Shown piece after piece: positions 1 to 6,190 of a DNA stretch of 20,847 bases. This DNA comes from an uncultured Clostridia bacterium. GTDB taxonomy: Bacteria; Bacillota; Clostridia; TANB77; CAG-508. Each line of letters begins with the position of its first letter. The first letter of the stretch is position 1. The translations under genes and the position numbers were made by a program. A model generated the notes under the pieces. That model was not told the origin of the DNA and ran no database searches. It was given only the letters and a program-made list of their open reading frames with translations. Location of the stretch: contig CAKOVP010000024.1 in the NCBI GenBank assembly GCA_934122035.1, positions 1 through 20,847 on the forward strand, in the 5' to 3' direction.

Positions 1-2
1 TT

Positions 3-926
3 CAAGATGGTGGACTTCCAAGCAATGTTGATAGAGGATATATTTTAAGAAGATTAATTCGTAGAATGGTAAGACATTTAAGGAAACTACAAATCAATCT
101 AAATGAATTAGGAGAATTAATCGACTTAAATATAGATACTTTGAAAGAGATGTATCCTGAATTACATCAAAATAGTGATAAAATTAAGAGTGTAATAATA
201 GAAGAAAAAGACAAATTTGAGAAAACTCTTGAGCGTGGAGAAAGAGAATTCAACAAGATAGTAAATAGAATGAAAAATGAAGGACAAGACACAATTTCAG
301 GACAAGACCTATTTACATTATATGAAACTTATGGATTTCCACCAGAAGTTACTCAAGATTTAGCAAGAGAAGCAGGATTAAAAGTTGATACAACAGAATT
401 TGACAAACTATTCAAAGAGCACCAAGAAAAATCTAGAATGGGTAGCGAGCAAAAATTTAAGGGTGGACTTGCTGGAACAGGAGAACAAGAAGTAAGATAC
501 CACACAGCTACACATTTACTAAATGCAGCACTTAAAGTAATATTAGGAAAAGATGTACATCAAAGAGGCTCAAACATAACACCAGAAAGAATGAGATTTG
601 ACTTTAGTTGTGACCACAAGCTTACAGACGAAGAAAAGAAGAAAGTAGAAGACTTAGTAAACGAGTGGATAGCACAAGGCTTAGATGTAAAATGCGAAGA
701 AATGAAGAAAGACGATGCAATAAAATCAGGAGCAGAGTGCATGTTCATAGAAAAATATCCAGACATAGTTACTGTTTATTCAATTGGAAACGATAAAGAA
801 ACAGTATCAAAAGAACTATGTGGAGGACCGCATGTAAAGAACACTTCAGAATTAGGTCATTTCAAAATAAAGAAGGAAGAAGCAAGCTCAGCTGGAGTTA
901 GAAGAATTAAGGCAATACTTGAATAA
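3..926 (+). CDS. alaS: Alanyl-tRNA synthetase, 3' part (compact form)
   Basis: Charges tRNA-Ala with alanine in the cytoplasm. The reading frame is open from base 3 and the 5' part lies outside the window; 308 residues are visible. It opens with the end of the catalytic domain (GYILRRLIRR) and the tRNA-binding helical region. It then goes through YETYGFPPEVT into an editing domain with the zinc/hydrolysis residues H167, H171 (HTATH) and C273, H277 (CGGPH). It stops just after SAGVRRIKAILE. Two things are unusual: the long beta-barrel segment that normally separates the FPPE region from HTATH is reduced to about 30 residues, and the C-terminal C-Ala/DHHA1 region is absent. From memory, this compact form resembles AlaRS of Patescibacteria (CPR) and a few low-GC Firmicutes. 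Function is confident; the origin of the compact form is inference. Confidence 0.93.
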   Translation, partial: QDGGLPSNVDRGYILRRLIRRMVRHLRKLQINLNELGELIDLNIDTLKEMYPELHQNSDKIKSVIIEEKDKFEKTLERGEREFNKIVNRMKNEGQDTISGQDLFTLYETYGFPPEVTQDLAREAGLKVDTTEFDKLFKEHQEKSRMGSEQKFKGGLAGTGEQEVRYHTATHLLNAALKVILGKDVHQRGSNITPERMRFDFSCDHKLTDEEKKKVEDLVNEWIAQGLDVKCEEMKKDDAIKSGAECMFIEKYPDIVTVYSIGNDKETVSKELCGGPHVKNTSELGHFKIKKEEASSAGVRRIKAILE

Positions 927-955
927 AGAAAAAATTGAAAATCACCCAATAGGGA

Positions 956-971
956 CGCCCCTTTTGGGGCG
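956..971 (+). other. GC-rich hairpin between alaS and the HIT gene
   Basis: Six-bp perfect stem CGCCCC/GGGGCG with a TTTT loop, striking in such an AT-rich sequence. It is followed by GAAAAAGGAG rather than a U-run, so it is not a standard intrinsic terminator. It lies just upstream of the ribosome binding site of the next gene and could act as an intercistronic processing or stability element. Confidence 0.5.
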
Positions 972-986
972 AAAAAGGAGAAGAGT

Positions 987-1331
987 ATGGAAGATTGTAT
1001 TTTTTGTAAAATTATTAAAGGAGAAATTCCTTCAACAAAAGTATATGAAGATGACAATGTGTTAGCATTTAAAGATATAAATCCTGCTGCACCAATTCAT
1101 ATTTTAGTTGTACCAAAACAACATATAGAAAATGTATTAGAAATAAATGAAGGAAATAAGAAAATTTTAGAAGATGTATTCTTAGCAATAAACAAAATTG
1201 CTAAAAAATTAGGAATCGATAAAGATGGTTTTAGAGTTATAACAAATTGTGGAAGAGACTCAGGACAAGAAGTTATGCATTTACATTTCCATATTCTTGC
1301 TGGTGCAAAATTGGGCGAGAAAATAGTATAA
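987..1331 (+). CDS. HIT-family nucleotide hydrolase/transferase (HinT-like)
   Basis: 114-residue histidine-triad protein, the usual size for bacterial HinT/protein kinase C-inhibitor-like enzymes that hydrolyse purine nucleoside phosphoramidates and adenylated conjugates. The N-terminus has the family pattern CIFCKIIKGEIPS, and the catalytic histidine triad is H98-L-H100-F-H102 near the C-terminus (VMHLHFHILAG). The start ATG has a good ribosome binding site (AAAGGAG, seven bases upstream). It follows alaS by 60 bases and may be cotranscribed. Such enzymes are thought to clear aminoacyl-AMP leaking from tRNA synthetases, which suits the position after alaS, but that link is inference. Confidence 0.93.
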   Translation: MEDCIFCKIIKGEIPSTKVYEDDNVLAFKDINPAAPIHILVVPKQHIENVLEINEGNKKILEDVFLAINKIAKKLGIDKDGFRVITNCGRDSGQEVMHLHFHILAGAKLGEKIV

Positions 1332-1371
1332 AATAAAGTTTTACTACTATATGCAAAAGAGAAAAAATATG

Positions 1372-1401
1372 TTATAATAAATTAGAATGAGTTTATTATA
1401 A
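1372..1401 (+). other. AT-only inverted repeat in the sortase leader
   Basis: Perfect 10-bp inverted repeat TTATAATAAA / TTTATTATAA around a 10-base spacer, ending directly before the sortase ribosome binding site AGGAGG (1403-1408). It contains a TATAAT at 1373-1378 that may serve as a -10 element, although no good -35 is seen. Possible operator or leader hairpin. Confidence 0.35.
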
Positions 1402-1414
1402 TAGGAGGATGAAG

Positions 1415-2095
1415 ATGTTAGAAACTAAATATGAAAAATTATTAACAATAATATTATCAATTGTAGTAATTGCCGTACTTATATTATTAGGATTCCTAGG
1501 CTATGATGTTGCAAAAAAATATTCTACTAAAAAGACTGTTGCAGAAGTATTAAATAAATTTGACGACAGTATAGAAAATAATGAAGACCAAAATAATTCA
1601 ACAGTAGAAAATGTTACAGTTAGCAATGTAGAAGTAGACAATGATAATAACAGCAATAATAGCAATAGTAGCAATGGTAGTGGAAAAACAATTCAATTTC
1701 AAGGCTATAATGTAGTTGGAAAAATGGAGATACCAGCAATAGACTTAGAATATCATATATTAGAAAAAGCTACTCCTTCATCTATTGAAGCTGCATTAGC
1801 AGTACAATATACTGCTAATGGACTAAACGAAGTAGGTAATACATTAATAGTTGGACATAATTATAGAAATGGATCTTTCTTTGGAAGTAATGATAAATTG
1901 CAATTAGGAGATAAAGTATACATTACAGATACTACAGGAAGAAGAATAAAATATAATATTTACAATATATATGAAACTAGCCCAGAAGATGGAGACTTTA
2001 TAATGAGAGATACAAACGGAAAAAGAGAAGTTTCTCTTTCAACTTGTACAGATAACTCAAAAGCAAGACTAATAATTTGGGCAGTAGAAGAATAG
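1415..2095 (+). CDS. Sortase (class D-like), membrane anchored
   Basis: Cysteine transpeptidase that cuts a sorting signal and attaches surface proteins to the cell wall or to each other. I place the start at the ATG at 1415, six bases after AGGAGG. An in-frame ATG at 1409 directly abuts the ribosome binding site and is too close. The 226-residue product has an N-terminal membrane segment (about 9-30), a low-complexity Asn/Ser linker (about 50-90) and a sortase beta-barrel with catalytic H148 (VGHNY), C211 (LSTC) and R218 (KARLII). There is no LPXTG substrate in the window; the two pilin-like proteins at 17.5-20.2 kb lack a sorting signal. The class D assignment rests on overall pattern only. 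Confidence 0.88.
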   Translation: MLETKYEKLLTIILSIVVIAVLILLGFLGYDVAKKYSTKKTVAEVLNKFDDSIENNEDQNNSTVENVTVSNVEVDNDNNSNNSNSSNGSGKTIQFQGYNVVGKMEIPAIDLEYHILEKATPSSIEAALAVQYTANGLNEVGNTLIVGHNYRNGSFFGSNDKLQLGDKVYITDTTGRRIKYNIYNIYETSPEDGDFIMRDTNGKREVSLSTCTDNSKARLIIWAVEE

Positions 2096-2114
2096 CCCTA
2101 AATTTAGAAAACAA

Positions 2115-2146
2115 AACTAACTTTGCCCTACAGGACAAAGTTAGTT
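2115..2146 (+). terminator. Hairpin after the sortase gene
   Basis: Perfect 11-bp stem AACTAACTTTG / CAAAGTTAGTT with a 10-base loop, 19 bases after the sortase stop. The downstream U-run is poor (TAAAGTTATG), so it may be a weak or bidirectional terminator, or a 3' stabilising hairpin. Confidence 0.55.
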
Positions 2147-2257
2147 AAAGTTATGAATAGAGAATATATAAATAGTTTATTATTTAATAAAAACCCAATT
2201 AAAAATATATAAATTATTGTTGATATTTAAAAAAATTCAAAAAAATAAATAATATAG

Positions 2258-2287
2258 TTGACAAATGTATATAAAATGAGGTAAAAT
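2258..2287 (+). promoter_or_regulatory. Sigma-70-type promoter for the tRNA pair
   Basis: Consensus -35 TTGACA (2258-2263), 18-base spacer and -10 TAAAAT (2282-2287), directly upstream of a leader hairpin and tRNA-His. Confidence 0.75.
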
Positions 2288-2288
2288 A

Positions 2289-2318
2289 AGAAATGCATTT
2301 GGTTATGAATGCATTTCT
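2289..2318 (+). other. Perfect hairpin just upstream of tRNA-His
   Basis: 11-bp perfect inverted repeat AGAAATGCATT / AATGCATTTCT with an 8-base loop, lying between the predicted transcription start and the tRNA 5' end six bases further on. It would form the whole 5' leader of the tRNA precursor. It may be a processing signal or an operator overlapping the start site. Confidence 0.55.
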
Positions 2319-2323
2319 GGTAT

Positions 2324-2401
2324 GGTGGATTTAGCGTAGTTGGTTAACGCGCCAGTTTGTGGCACTGGAGACCGTGGGTTCGAGTCCCACATTCCACCCC
2401 A
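2324..2401 (+). tRNA. tRNA-His (anticodon GTG)
   Basis: Complete cloverleaf including the tRNA-His-specific extra G at position -1 (2324). D-stem GCGT/ACGC, anticodon stem CCAGT/ACTGG with loop TTGTGGC (anticodon 2359-2361), T-arm GTGGG-TTCGAGT-CCCAC, and an encoded CCA (2399-2401). The acceptor stem GTGGATT/ATTCCAC has a single U-U mismatch at pair 6-67. Confidence 0.96.
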
Positions 2402-2418
2402 TAAAAAATATAATATAT

Positions 2419-2493
2419 TGGGCTGTAGCCAAGCGGTAAGGCACATGACTTTGACTCATGCATGCGCTAGTTCGAATCTAGCCAGCCCAACCA
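2419..2493 (+). tRNA. tRNA-Gln (anticodon TTG)
   Basis: Complete cloverleaf: acceptor TGGGCTG/CAGCCCA, D-stem GCC/GGC, anticodon stem CATGA/TCATG with loop CTTTGAC (anticodon 2451-2453), T-arm GCTAG-TTCGAAT-CTAGC, encoded CCA. It lies 17 bases after tRNA-His and shares its promoter. Confidence 0.97.
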
Positions 2494-2498
2494 AAACA

Positions 2499-2545
2499 AA
2501 AAGATACGTTTTGCTTGAAATATAAGCATTTTACGTATCTTTTTT
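2499..2545 (+). terminator. Rho-independent terminator of the tRNA operon
   Basis: 11-bp stem AAAAGATACGT / ACGTATCTTTT with an internal GCTT/AAGC pairing and a six-T tail, directly after tRNA-Gln. Confidence 0.88.
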
Positions 2546-2625
2546 AATATAAATTAATGCAATAGAAATGCAGTAGATTTTTTTCTTTTTTATATGAAAT
2601 TACCACGAAAATTATTACTATAGTC

Positions 2626-2654
2626 TTGAAAAAATTAACAATTCAAGATATAAT
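2626..2654 (+). promoter_or_regulatory. Promoter of the DUF4321-radC-mre operon
   Basis: -35 TTGAAA (2626-2631), exact 17-base spacer and perfect -10 TATAAT (2649-2654), after the tRNA terminator and 70 bases upstream of the first gene. The match explains why the long open frame starting here is not a real N-terminus. Confidence 0.8.
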
Positions 2655-2670
2655 ACAGCTATATGCAAAA

Positions 2671-2691
2671 ACGGAAATATGCAATTTCCGT
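2671..2691 (+). other. 5' leader hairpin of the mre operon
   Basis: Perfect 8-bp stem ACGGAAAT / ATTTCCGT with loop ATGCA, within the predicted untranslated leader of the first operon gene. No U-run follows, so it is more likely an mRNA 5' stabiliser or protein-binding site than a terminator. Confidence 0.45.
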
Positions 2692-2724
2692 AAGAAAAAA
2701 TTAATAAAACAAACGGAGGATAAA

Positions 2725-2979
2725 ATGAAGGGAAAAGGTACTTGGATTTGTATAATATTTATTTTAGCAGGACTTGTAATAGGAGGACTAATAGGAGAAC
2801 TTACATCAGGAGTTAGTTTCTTATGGTGGCTATCTTATGGACAAGAATTTGGACTTACAACGCCATTAGTTTTAGACTTAAGTGTTGTAAAACTAACATT
2901 TGCAGCAATGTTTAAAATAAACATTGCAAGCATAATTGGCGTTATAATATCAATGTTCATTTATAGAAAAGCATTATAA
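2725..2979 (+). CDS. DUF4321 small membrane protein
   Basis: 84-residue integral membrane protein starting at the ATG seven bases after ACGGAGG; the longer frame from 2626 overlaps the promoter and is rejected. Two hydrophobic segments are seen, about 7-24 (ICIIFILAGLVIGGLIG) and 65-80 (INIASIIGVIISMFIY). Between them, LSYGQEFGLTTPLVLDLSV matches the clostridial DUF4321 family as I remember it. The family has no known biochemical role but commonly sits beside radC and mreB, as here. The position at the head of the operon suggests a link to envelope or elongation functions; this is inference. Confidence 0.8.
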   Translation: MKGKGTWICIIFILAGLVIGGLIGELTSGVSFLWWLSYGQEFGLTTPLVLDLSVVKLTFAAMFKINIASIIGVIISMFIYRKAL

Positions 2980-3007
2980 ATAAAATAGGGTAGAAAGGAT
3001 ATAATAA

Positions 3008-3703
3008 ATGTCAATAAAAAAGCTACCCACATCAGAAAGACCATACGAAAAAATGCAAATGTATGGTGCAGAAAGTTTATCAAATTCAGAATTATTAGCA
3101 GTAATAATAAAAACTGGAACAAACCAAAAAACATCTGTAGAGCTTGCACAAGAAATACTTACAATAAAAAAAGAAGAAAACAGTTTACAATTTTTACAAG
3201 ACATTTCAATAGAAGAATTTATGCAAATAAAGGGAATAGGAGTTGTAAAGGCAATTCAGCTAAAAGCTGTGTGTGAGCTTGCAAAAAGAATGTCTAGACC
3301 AATAAATAAAATGGACATAAGAATAAAAGATACAAAAGACGTATTTAGACTACTTGGAGATGAACTTAGATTTGAACGAAGAGAAAAAGTAAAATTATTA
3401 ATATTGAATATAAAAAACATTTTATTAAAAATTGTAGATGTTTCTTATGGAGGAACTCATAATGCAATACTAGAAACAAAAGATGTTTTTGCAGAACCTA
3501 TAAAAATGGGGGCACCAAGAATTATTCTGGTACACAATCATCCAAGTGGTGATCCAACACCAAGTGTAGAAGATGTAATGCTTACTAGAGATATGTATAG
3601 AGCAGGATTGTTACTTGGAATAGTTCTAATAGACCACGTTGTAATAGGGTATAATAAATGTAAAAGTATTTTCGCGGACAGAAGGGATATGATTATAGGA
3701 TGA
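3008..3703 (+). CDS. radC: RadC family JAB/MPN domain protein
   Basis: 231 residues with the usual two-part layout. An N-terminal helix-hairpin-helix region (IKGIGVVKAIQLKAVCELAKR, about 74-94) precedes a C-terminal JAMM metalloprotease-like domain with the complete zinc motif H176-x-H178-x7-S186-x2-D189. The family was named for DNA repair, but its true substrate is not established; DNA-repair labels should be treated cautiously. The ribosome binding site is AGAAAGGAT upstream of the ATG. The stop overlaps the mreB start in an ATGA, indicating translational coupling, and the radC-mreB order is typical of Clostridia. Confidence 0.93.
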   Translation: MSIKKLPTSERPYEKMQMYGAESLSNSELLAVIIKTGTNQKTSVELAQEILTIKKEENSLQFLQDISIEEFMQIKGIGVVKAIQLKAVCELAKRMSRPINKMDIRIKDTKDVFRLLGDELRFERREKVKLLILNIKNILLKIVDVSYGGTHNAILETKDVFAEPIKMGAPRIILVHNHPSGDPTPSVEDVMLTRDMYRAGLLLGIVLIDHVVIGYNKCKSIFADRRDMIIG

Positions 3704-4734
3704 AACTTTTTTCGTTAACATCTAGAGACATAGGGATGGACCTTGGAACATCTAATATTTTAATTACAATAAGAGACAAGGGAATTGTATTAAACGAGCC
3801 ATCAGTTGTGGCAATAGACAGAAGAACTGGGAGAATTGTTGCAACAGGATATGAGGCAAAAGAAATGCTTGGCAGAACGCCAGAACAAATACGTGCAGTA
3901 CGTCCTATGAAAGAAGGCGTTATTGCAGACTTTACTGCTACCGGTTTAATGATAAAAAATATTATTAGTAAAGTATGTAAAAGATACAATATTGTAAGAC
4001 CAAGAGTTGTTGTTGGAGTTCCTTCCGGAATTACAGAAGTGGAAGAAAGAGCAGTACAAGAGGCAGTTGCACAAAGTGGTGCAAGAGAAGTATTTTTAAT
4101 AGAAGAACCTATGGCTGCTGCAATTGGAGCAGGGCTAGATGTTGCAGAACCAAACGGAAATATGGTTTTAGACATAGGAGGAGGAACAACCGAAGTTGCG
4201 GTTGTATCTCTAGGTGGAATTGTAATTGCAGATTCTATAAAAATTGCAGGAGATGTATTAGACAACGACATTATAGATTATGTTAAAAATAATTTAAATT
4301 TAGCAATAGGAGAGACTACTGCAGAGCAAATAAAAATAGAACTTGGATGCGCAACTCCGCTAGTTACAAAAAAATCTTTAGAGATTAGAGGAAGAGATTT
4401 AAATAATGGACTTCCAGAGAATAGAACAATAACATCAGACGATGTTTTAGAAGCATTAGCACCATCTATAGAAAAAATTGTAGATTTAGTGAAAGCAACA
4501 CTAGAAAAAACTCCGCCAGAATTAGCATCAGATATAGTTGAAAGAGGAATTACTCTTACAGGAGGAGGAGCACTTATAAAAAATATAGATATGCTTATAT
4601 CTCAAAGAACAGACATTCCAGTATATGTTGCAGATAAACCATTAGATTGTGTTGCACAAGGAACTGGAAAAACAATAGAAGACATGGATAAATTAAGAAC
4701 AGCATTAATCACAGCAAGAAGAAATAAACAATAA
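3700..4734 (+). CDS. mreB: Rod shape-determining actin homologue MreB
   Basis: 344-residue actin-like ATPase that forms membrane-associated filaments and guides sidewall peptidoglycan synthesis with MreC, MreD, RodA and PBP2. Visible actin-superfamily motifs are phosphate-1 DLGTSNILI (about 11-19), VGVPSGITEVEERAV, the IEEPMAAAIGAGL connect region, phosphate-2 LDIGGGTTEVAVV, and the adenosine motif LTGGGALIKN near the C-terminus. Length is standard. The start codon overlaps the end of radC by four bases. A 72-base spacer with a structured hairpin separates it from mreC. Confidence 0.97.
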   Translation: MKLFSLTSRDIGMDLGTSNILITIRDKGIVLNEPSVVAIDRRTGRIVATGYEAKEMLGRTPEQIRAVRPMKEGVIADFTATGLMIKNIISKVCKRYNIVRPRVVVGVPSGITEVEERAVQEAVAQSGAREVFLIEEPMAAAIGAGLDVAEPNGNMVLDIGGGTTEVAVVSLGGIVIADSIKIAGDVLDNDIIDYVKNNLNLAIGETTAEQIKIELGCATPLVTKKSLEIRGRDLNNGLPENRTITSDDVLEALAPSIEKIVDLVKATLEKTPPELASDIVERGITLTGGGALIKNIDMLISQRTDIPVYVADKPLDCVAQGTGKTIEDMDKLRTALITARRNKQ

Positions 4735-4755
4735 AATTTATATATAGAAAGGGAT

Positions 4756-4794
4756 TAATCAATTAATATAGAAAAAGTCCTATAAAATTGATTA
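4756..4794 (+). other. Intercistronic hairpin between mreB and mreC
   Basis: Two-tier inverted repeat: outer 9-bp TAATCAATT / AATTGATTA and inner TATAG / CTATA. It ends about 12 bases before the mreC start, whose own ribosome binding site is weak. No U-run follows. It could set the MreB:MreC ratio through mRNA processing or by occluding mreC translation. Confidence 0.45.
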
Positions 4795-4806
4795 TACGAG
4801 AAAGTA

Positions 4807-5622
4807 ATGTATAAAAAGAAAAAAACTGGAATAATAGGAGTAGTTATAACAGTAATTATTCTTGTAACGGTTGTAATTGTATCTAACATGGAAATAGATA
4901 GCTTTTCTCATATTGGAGGAGCTATGAACGCCTTTGTTATGCCAGTACAAAATGGCCTAACATATTTAAAAAACAAAATTACAGGAAATAGTACTTTTTT
5001 CTCAGATATAACTACACTAAAAACAGAAAACGAAAGCTTAAAGGAGAAAAATAGCGAACTAGAAAAATCTTTAAGAGAACTAGAAGTAATAAAAGCAGAA
5101 AATGAAACACTAAAACAATATGTAAATTTAAAAGACAAATATACAGAATACACAACCGTTCCAGGATACGTAATAAATAGAGATACTAGTAATTACAGTA
5201 ATGTTATTATAATAAACATTGGCGAAAATGATGGAATAAAAAGTGGGATGGCAGTTATTGCAAATGAAGGACTAGTTGGACATATAATATCTGTAACTGA
5301 TACTACTGCAAAGGTTCAAACATTAGTAGACACATCTAGTGCAGTTAGTAGTGTTGTAGGAACAACAAGAGATGCAATAATTGTAAAAGGAAATCTAGAC
5401 AATAAAACAATGCTAAAGGGAACTTACATTCCAACAACTTCTAGCATATTAGAAGGAGACAAAATAGAAACATCTGGTCTTGGAGGAATATACCCAAAGG
5501 GAATTACAATTGGAACAGTAAAAAGTGTAATAAACACAAAAAATACAACAAACAGATATGTTTTAATAGAACCAGCTGTAAACTTTAATAAATTAGAAAC
5601 AGTACTTGTAATAACAAATTAA
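4807..5622 (+). CDS. mreC: Rod shape-determining protein MreC
   Basis: 271-residue bitopic protein linking cytoplasmic MreB to extracytoplasmic PBP2. A short basic cytoplasmic tail (MYKKKKTG) precedes a transmembrane segment (about 8-26). A coiled coil follows (about 65-110: LKTENESLKEKNSELEKSL and on), then the beta-rich domain with typical signatures such as NVIIINIGENDGIKSGMAVI and GLVGHI, and GIYPKGITIGTV near the C-terminus. Size matches the family. Its start has only a weak ribosome binding site (GAGAAAG) after the structured spacer. Confidence 0.95.
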   Translation: MYKKKKTGIIGVVITVIILVTVVIVSNMEIDSFSHIGGAMNAFVMPVQNGLTYLKNKITGNSTFFSDITTLKTENESLKEKNSELEKSLRELEVIKAENETLKQYVNLKDKYTEYTTVPGYVINRDTSNYSNVIIINIGENDGIKSGMAVIANEGLVGHIISVTDTTAKVQTLVDTSSAVSSVVGTTRDAIIVKGNLDNKTMLKGTYIPTTSSILEGDKIETSGLGGIYPKGITIGTVKSVINTKNTTNRYVLIEPAVNFNKLETVLVITN

Positions 5623-5640
5623 AAGTAGAAAGGAATTAAT

Positions 5641-6175
5641 TTGAAAAAGTCATTATCAATACTATGTATAATATTAGTTTTTTTCTTAATATATTTTCTA
5701 CAATCAAACTTTTTCACTTGGTTTAATATAGCAGGAATAATGCCAAATTTATATGTAATATTAGTCTTATTTATAGGACTATTTATGCAAAGAAAATTAG
5801 GATTAGGATTTGGTCTAATATTTGGACTATATTTAGATATTGTGCTAAGAAAAAATGTAGGAATTTCTGCATTAGCACTTGGAATAATACGGATTACTAG
5901 GAGAAATATTAAGCAAAAATTTTTCTAAAGATAGTAGATTTACACTTACATTAATGGTAATTATGACAACAGCCTTTTACGAAATTTTAGTATATGTATT
6001 AACAATACTAAGATTTAGTGGAGAGCTTGAGATAATACCATTTTTAAAAATATTACTTGTGGAAGTTATTTTTAATACACTAATAACAATAATAATATAT
6101 CCAATTATAAAAAAAGTAGGATATTATTTGGAAAATCAATTTGAAGATAAATTTATGCTTACAAGATATTTCTAA
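5641..6175 (+). CDS. mreD: Rod shape-determining protein MreD, with a +1 frame change at CGG-A
   Basis: Polytopic membrane protein of the elongasome. The TTG start at 5641 follows AGAAAGGAATTAAT. The frame reads 83 codons of membrane protein to the CGG at 5890-5892; continuing in frame ends 12 codons later at a stop. If the C is skipped and reading resumes at GGA (5891), the frame continues for 94 more codons to 6175. It gives GIIGLLGEIL..., the expected MreD continuation, and a 177-residue protein, the normal family length. Both halves are intact and hydrophobic and sit between mreC and PBP2 with normal spacing, so decay is unlikely. Either translation is recoded or the C is an assembly error. 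The same CGGA tetranucleotide occurs at the frame breaks of the two pilin-like genes. Confidence 0.85.
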
Positions 6176-6190
6176 AAAGAAGGTGAAAAA

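Noticed and set aside
956..971. Terminator after alaS
   Set aside because: Strong GC stem but no U-run, and it lies against the next ribosome binding site.
1409..1414. Sortase start at 1409
   Set aside because: That ATG abuts AGGAGG; the ATG at 1415 has correct spacing.
2340..2525. Open frame across the tRNA region
   Set aside because: It runs through both tRNA genes and their terminator; the tRNAs explain the sequence.
3693..4271. 192-residue antisense frame over mreB
   Set aside because: A shadow of mreB codon bias; no ribosome binding site and no family resemblance.
5641..6175. mreD as two separate small membrane genes or a pseudogene
   Set aside because: The halves join seamlessly by one +1 step to a normal-length MreD, and the second half has no ribosome binding site of its own; a single recoded or mis-assembled gene is simpler.
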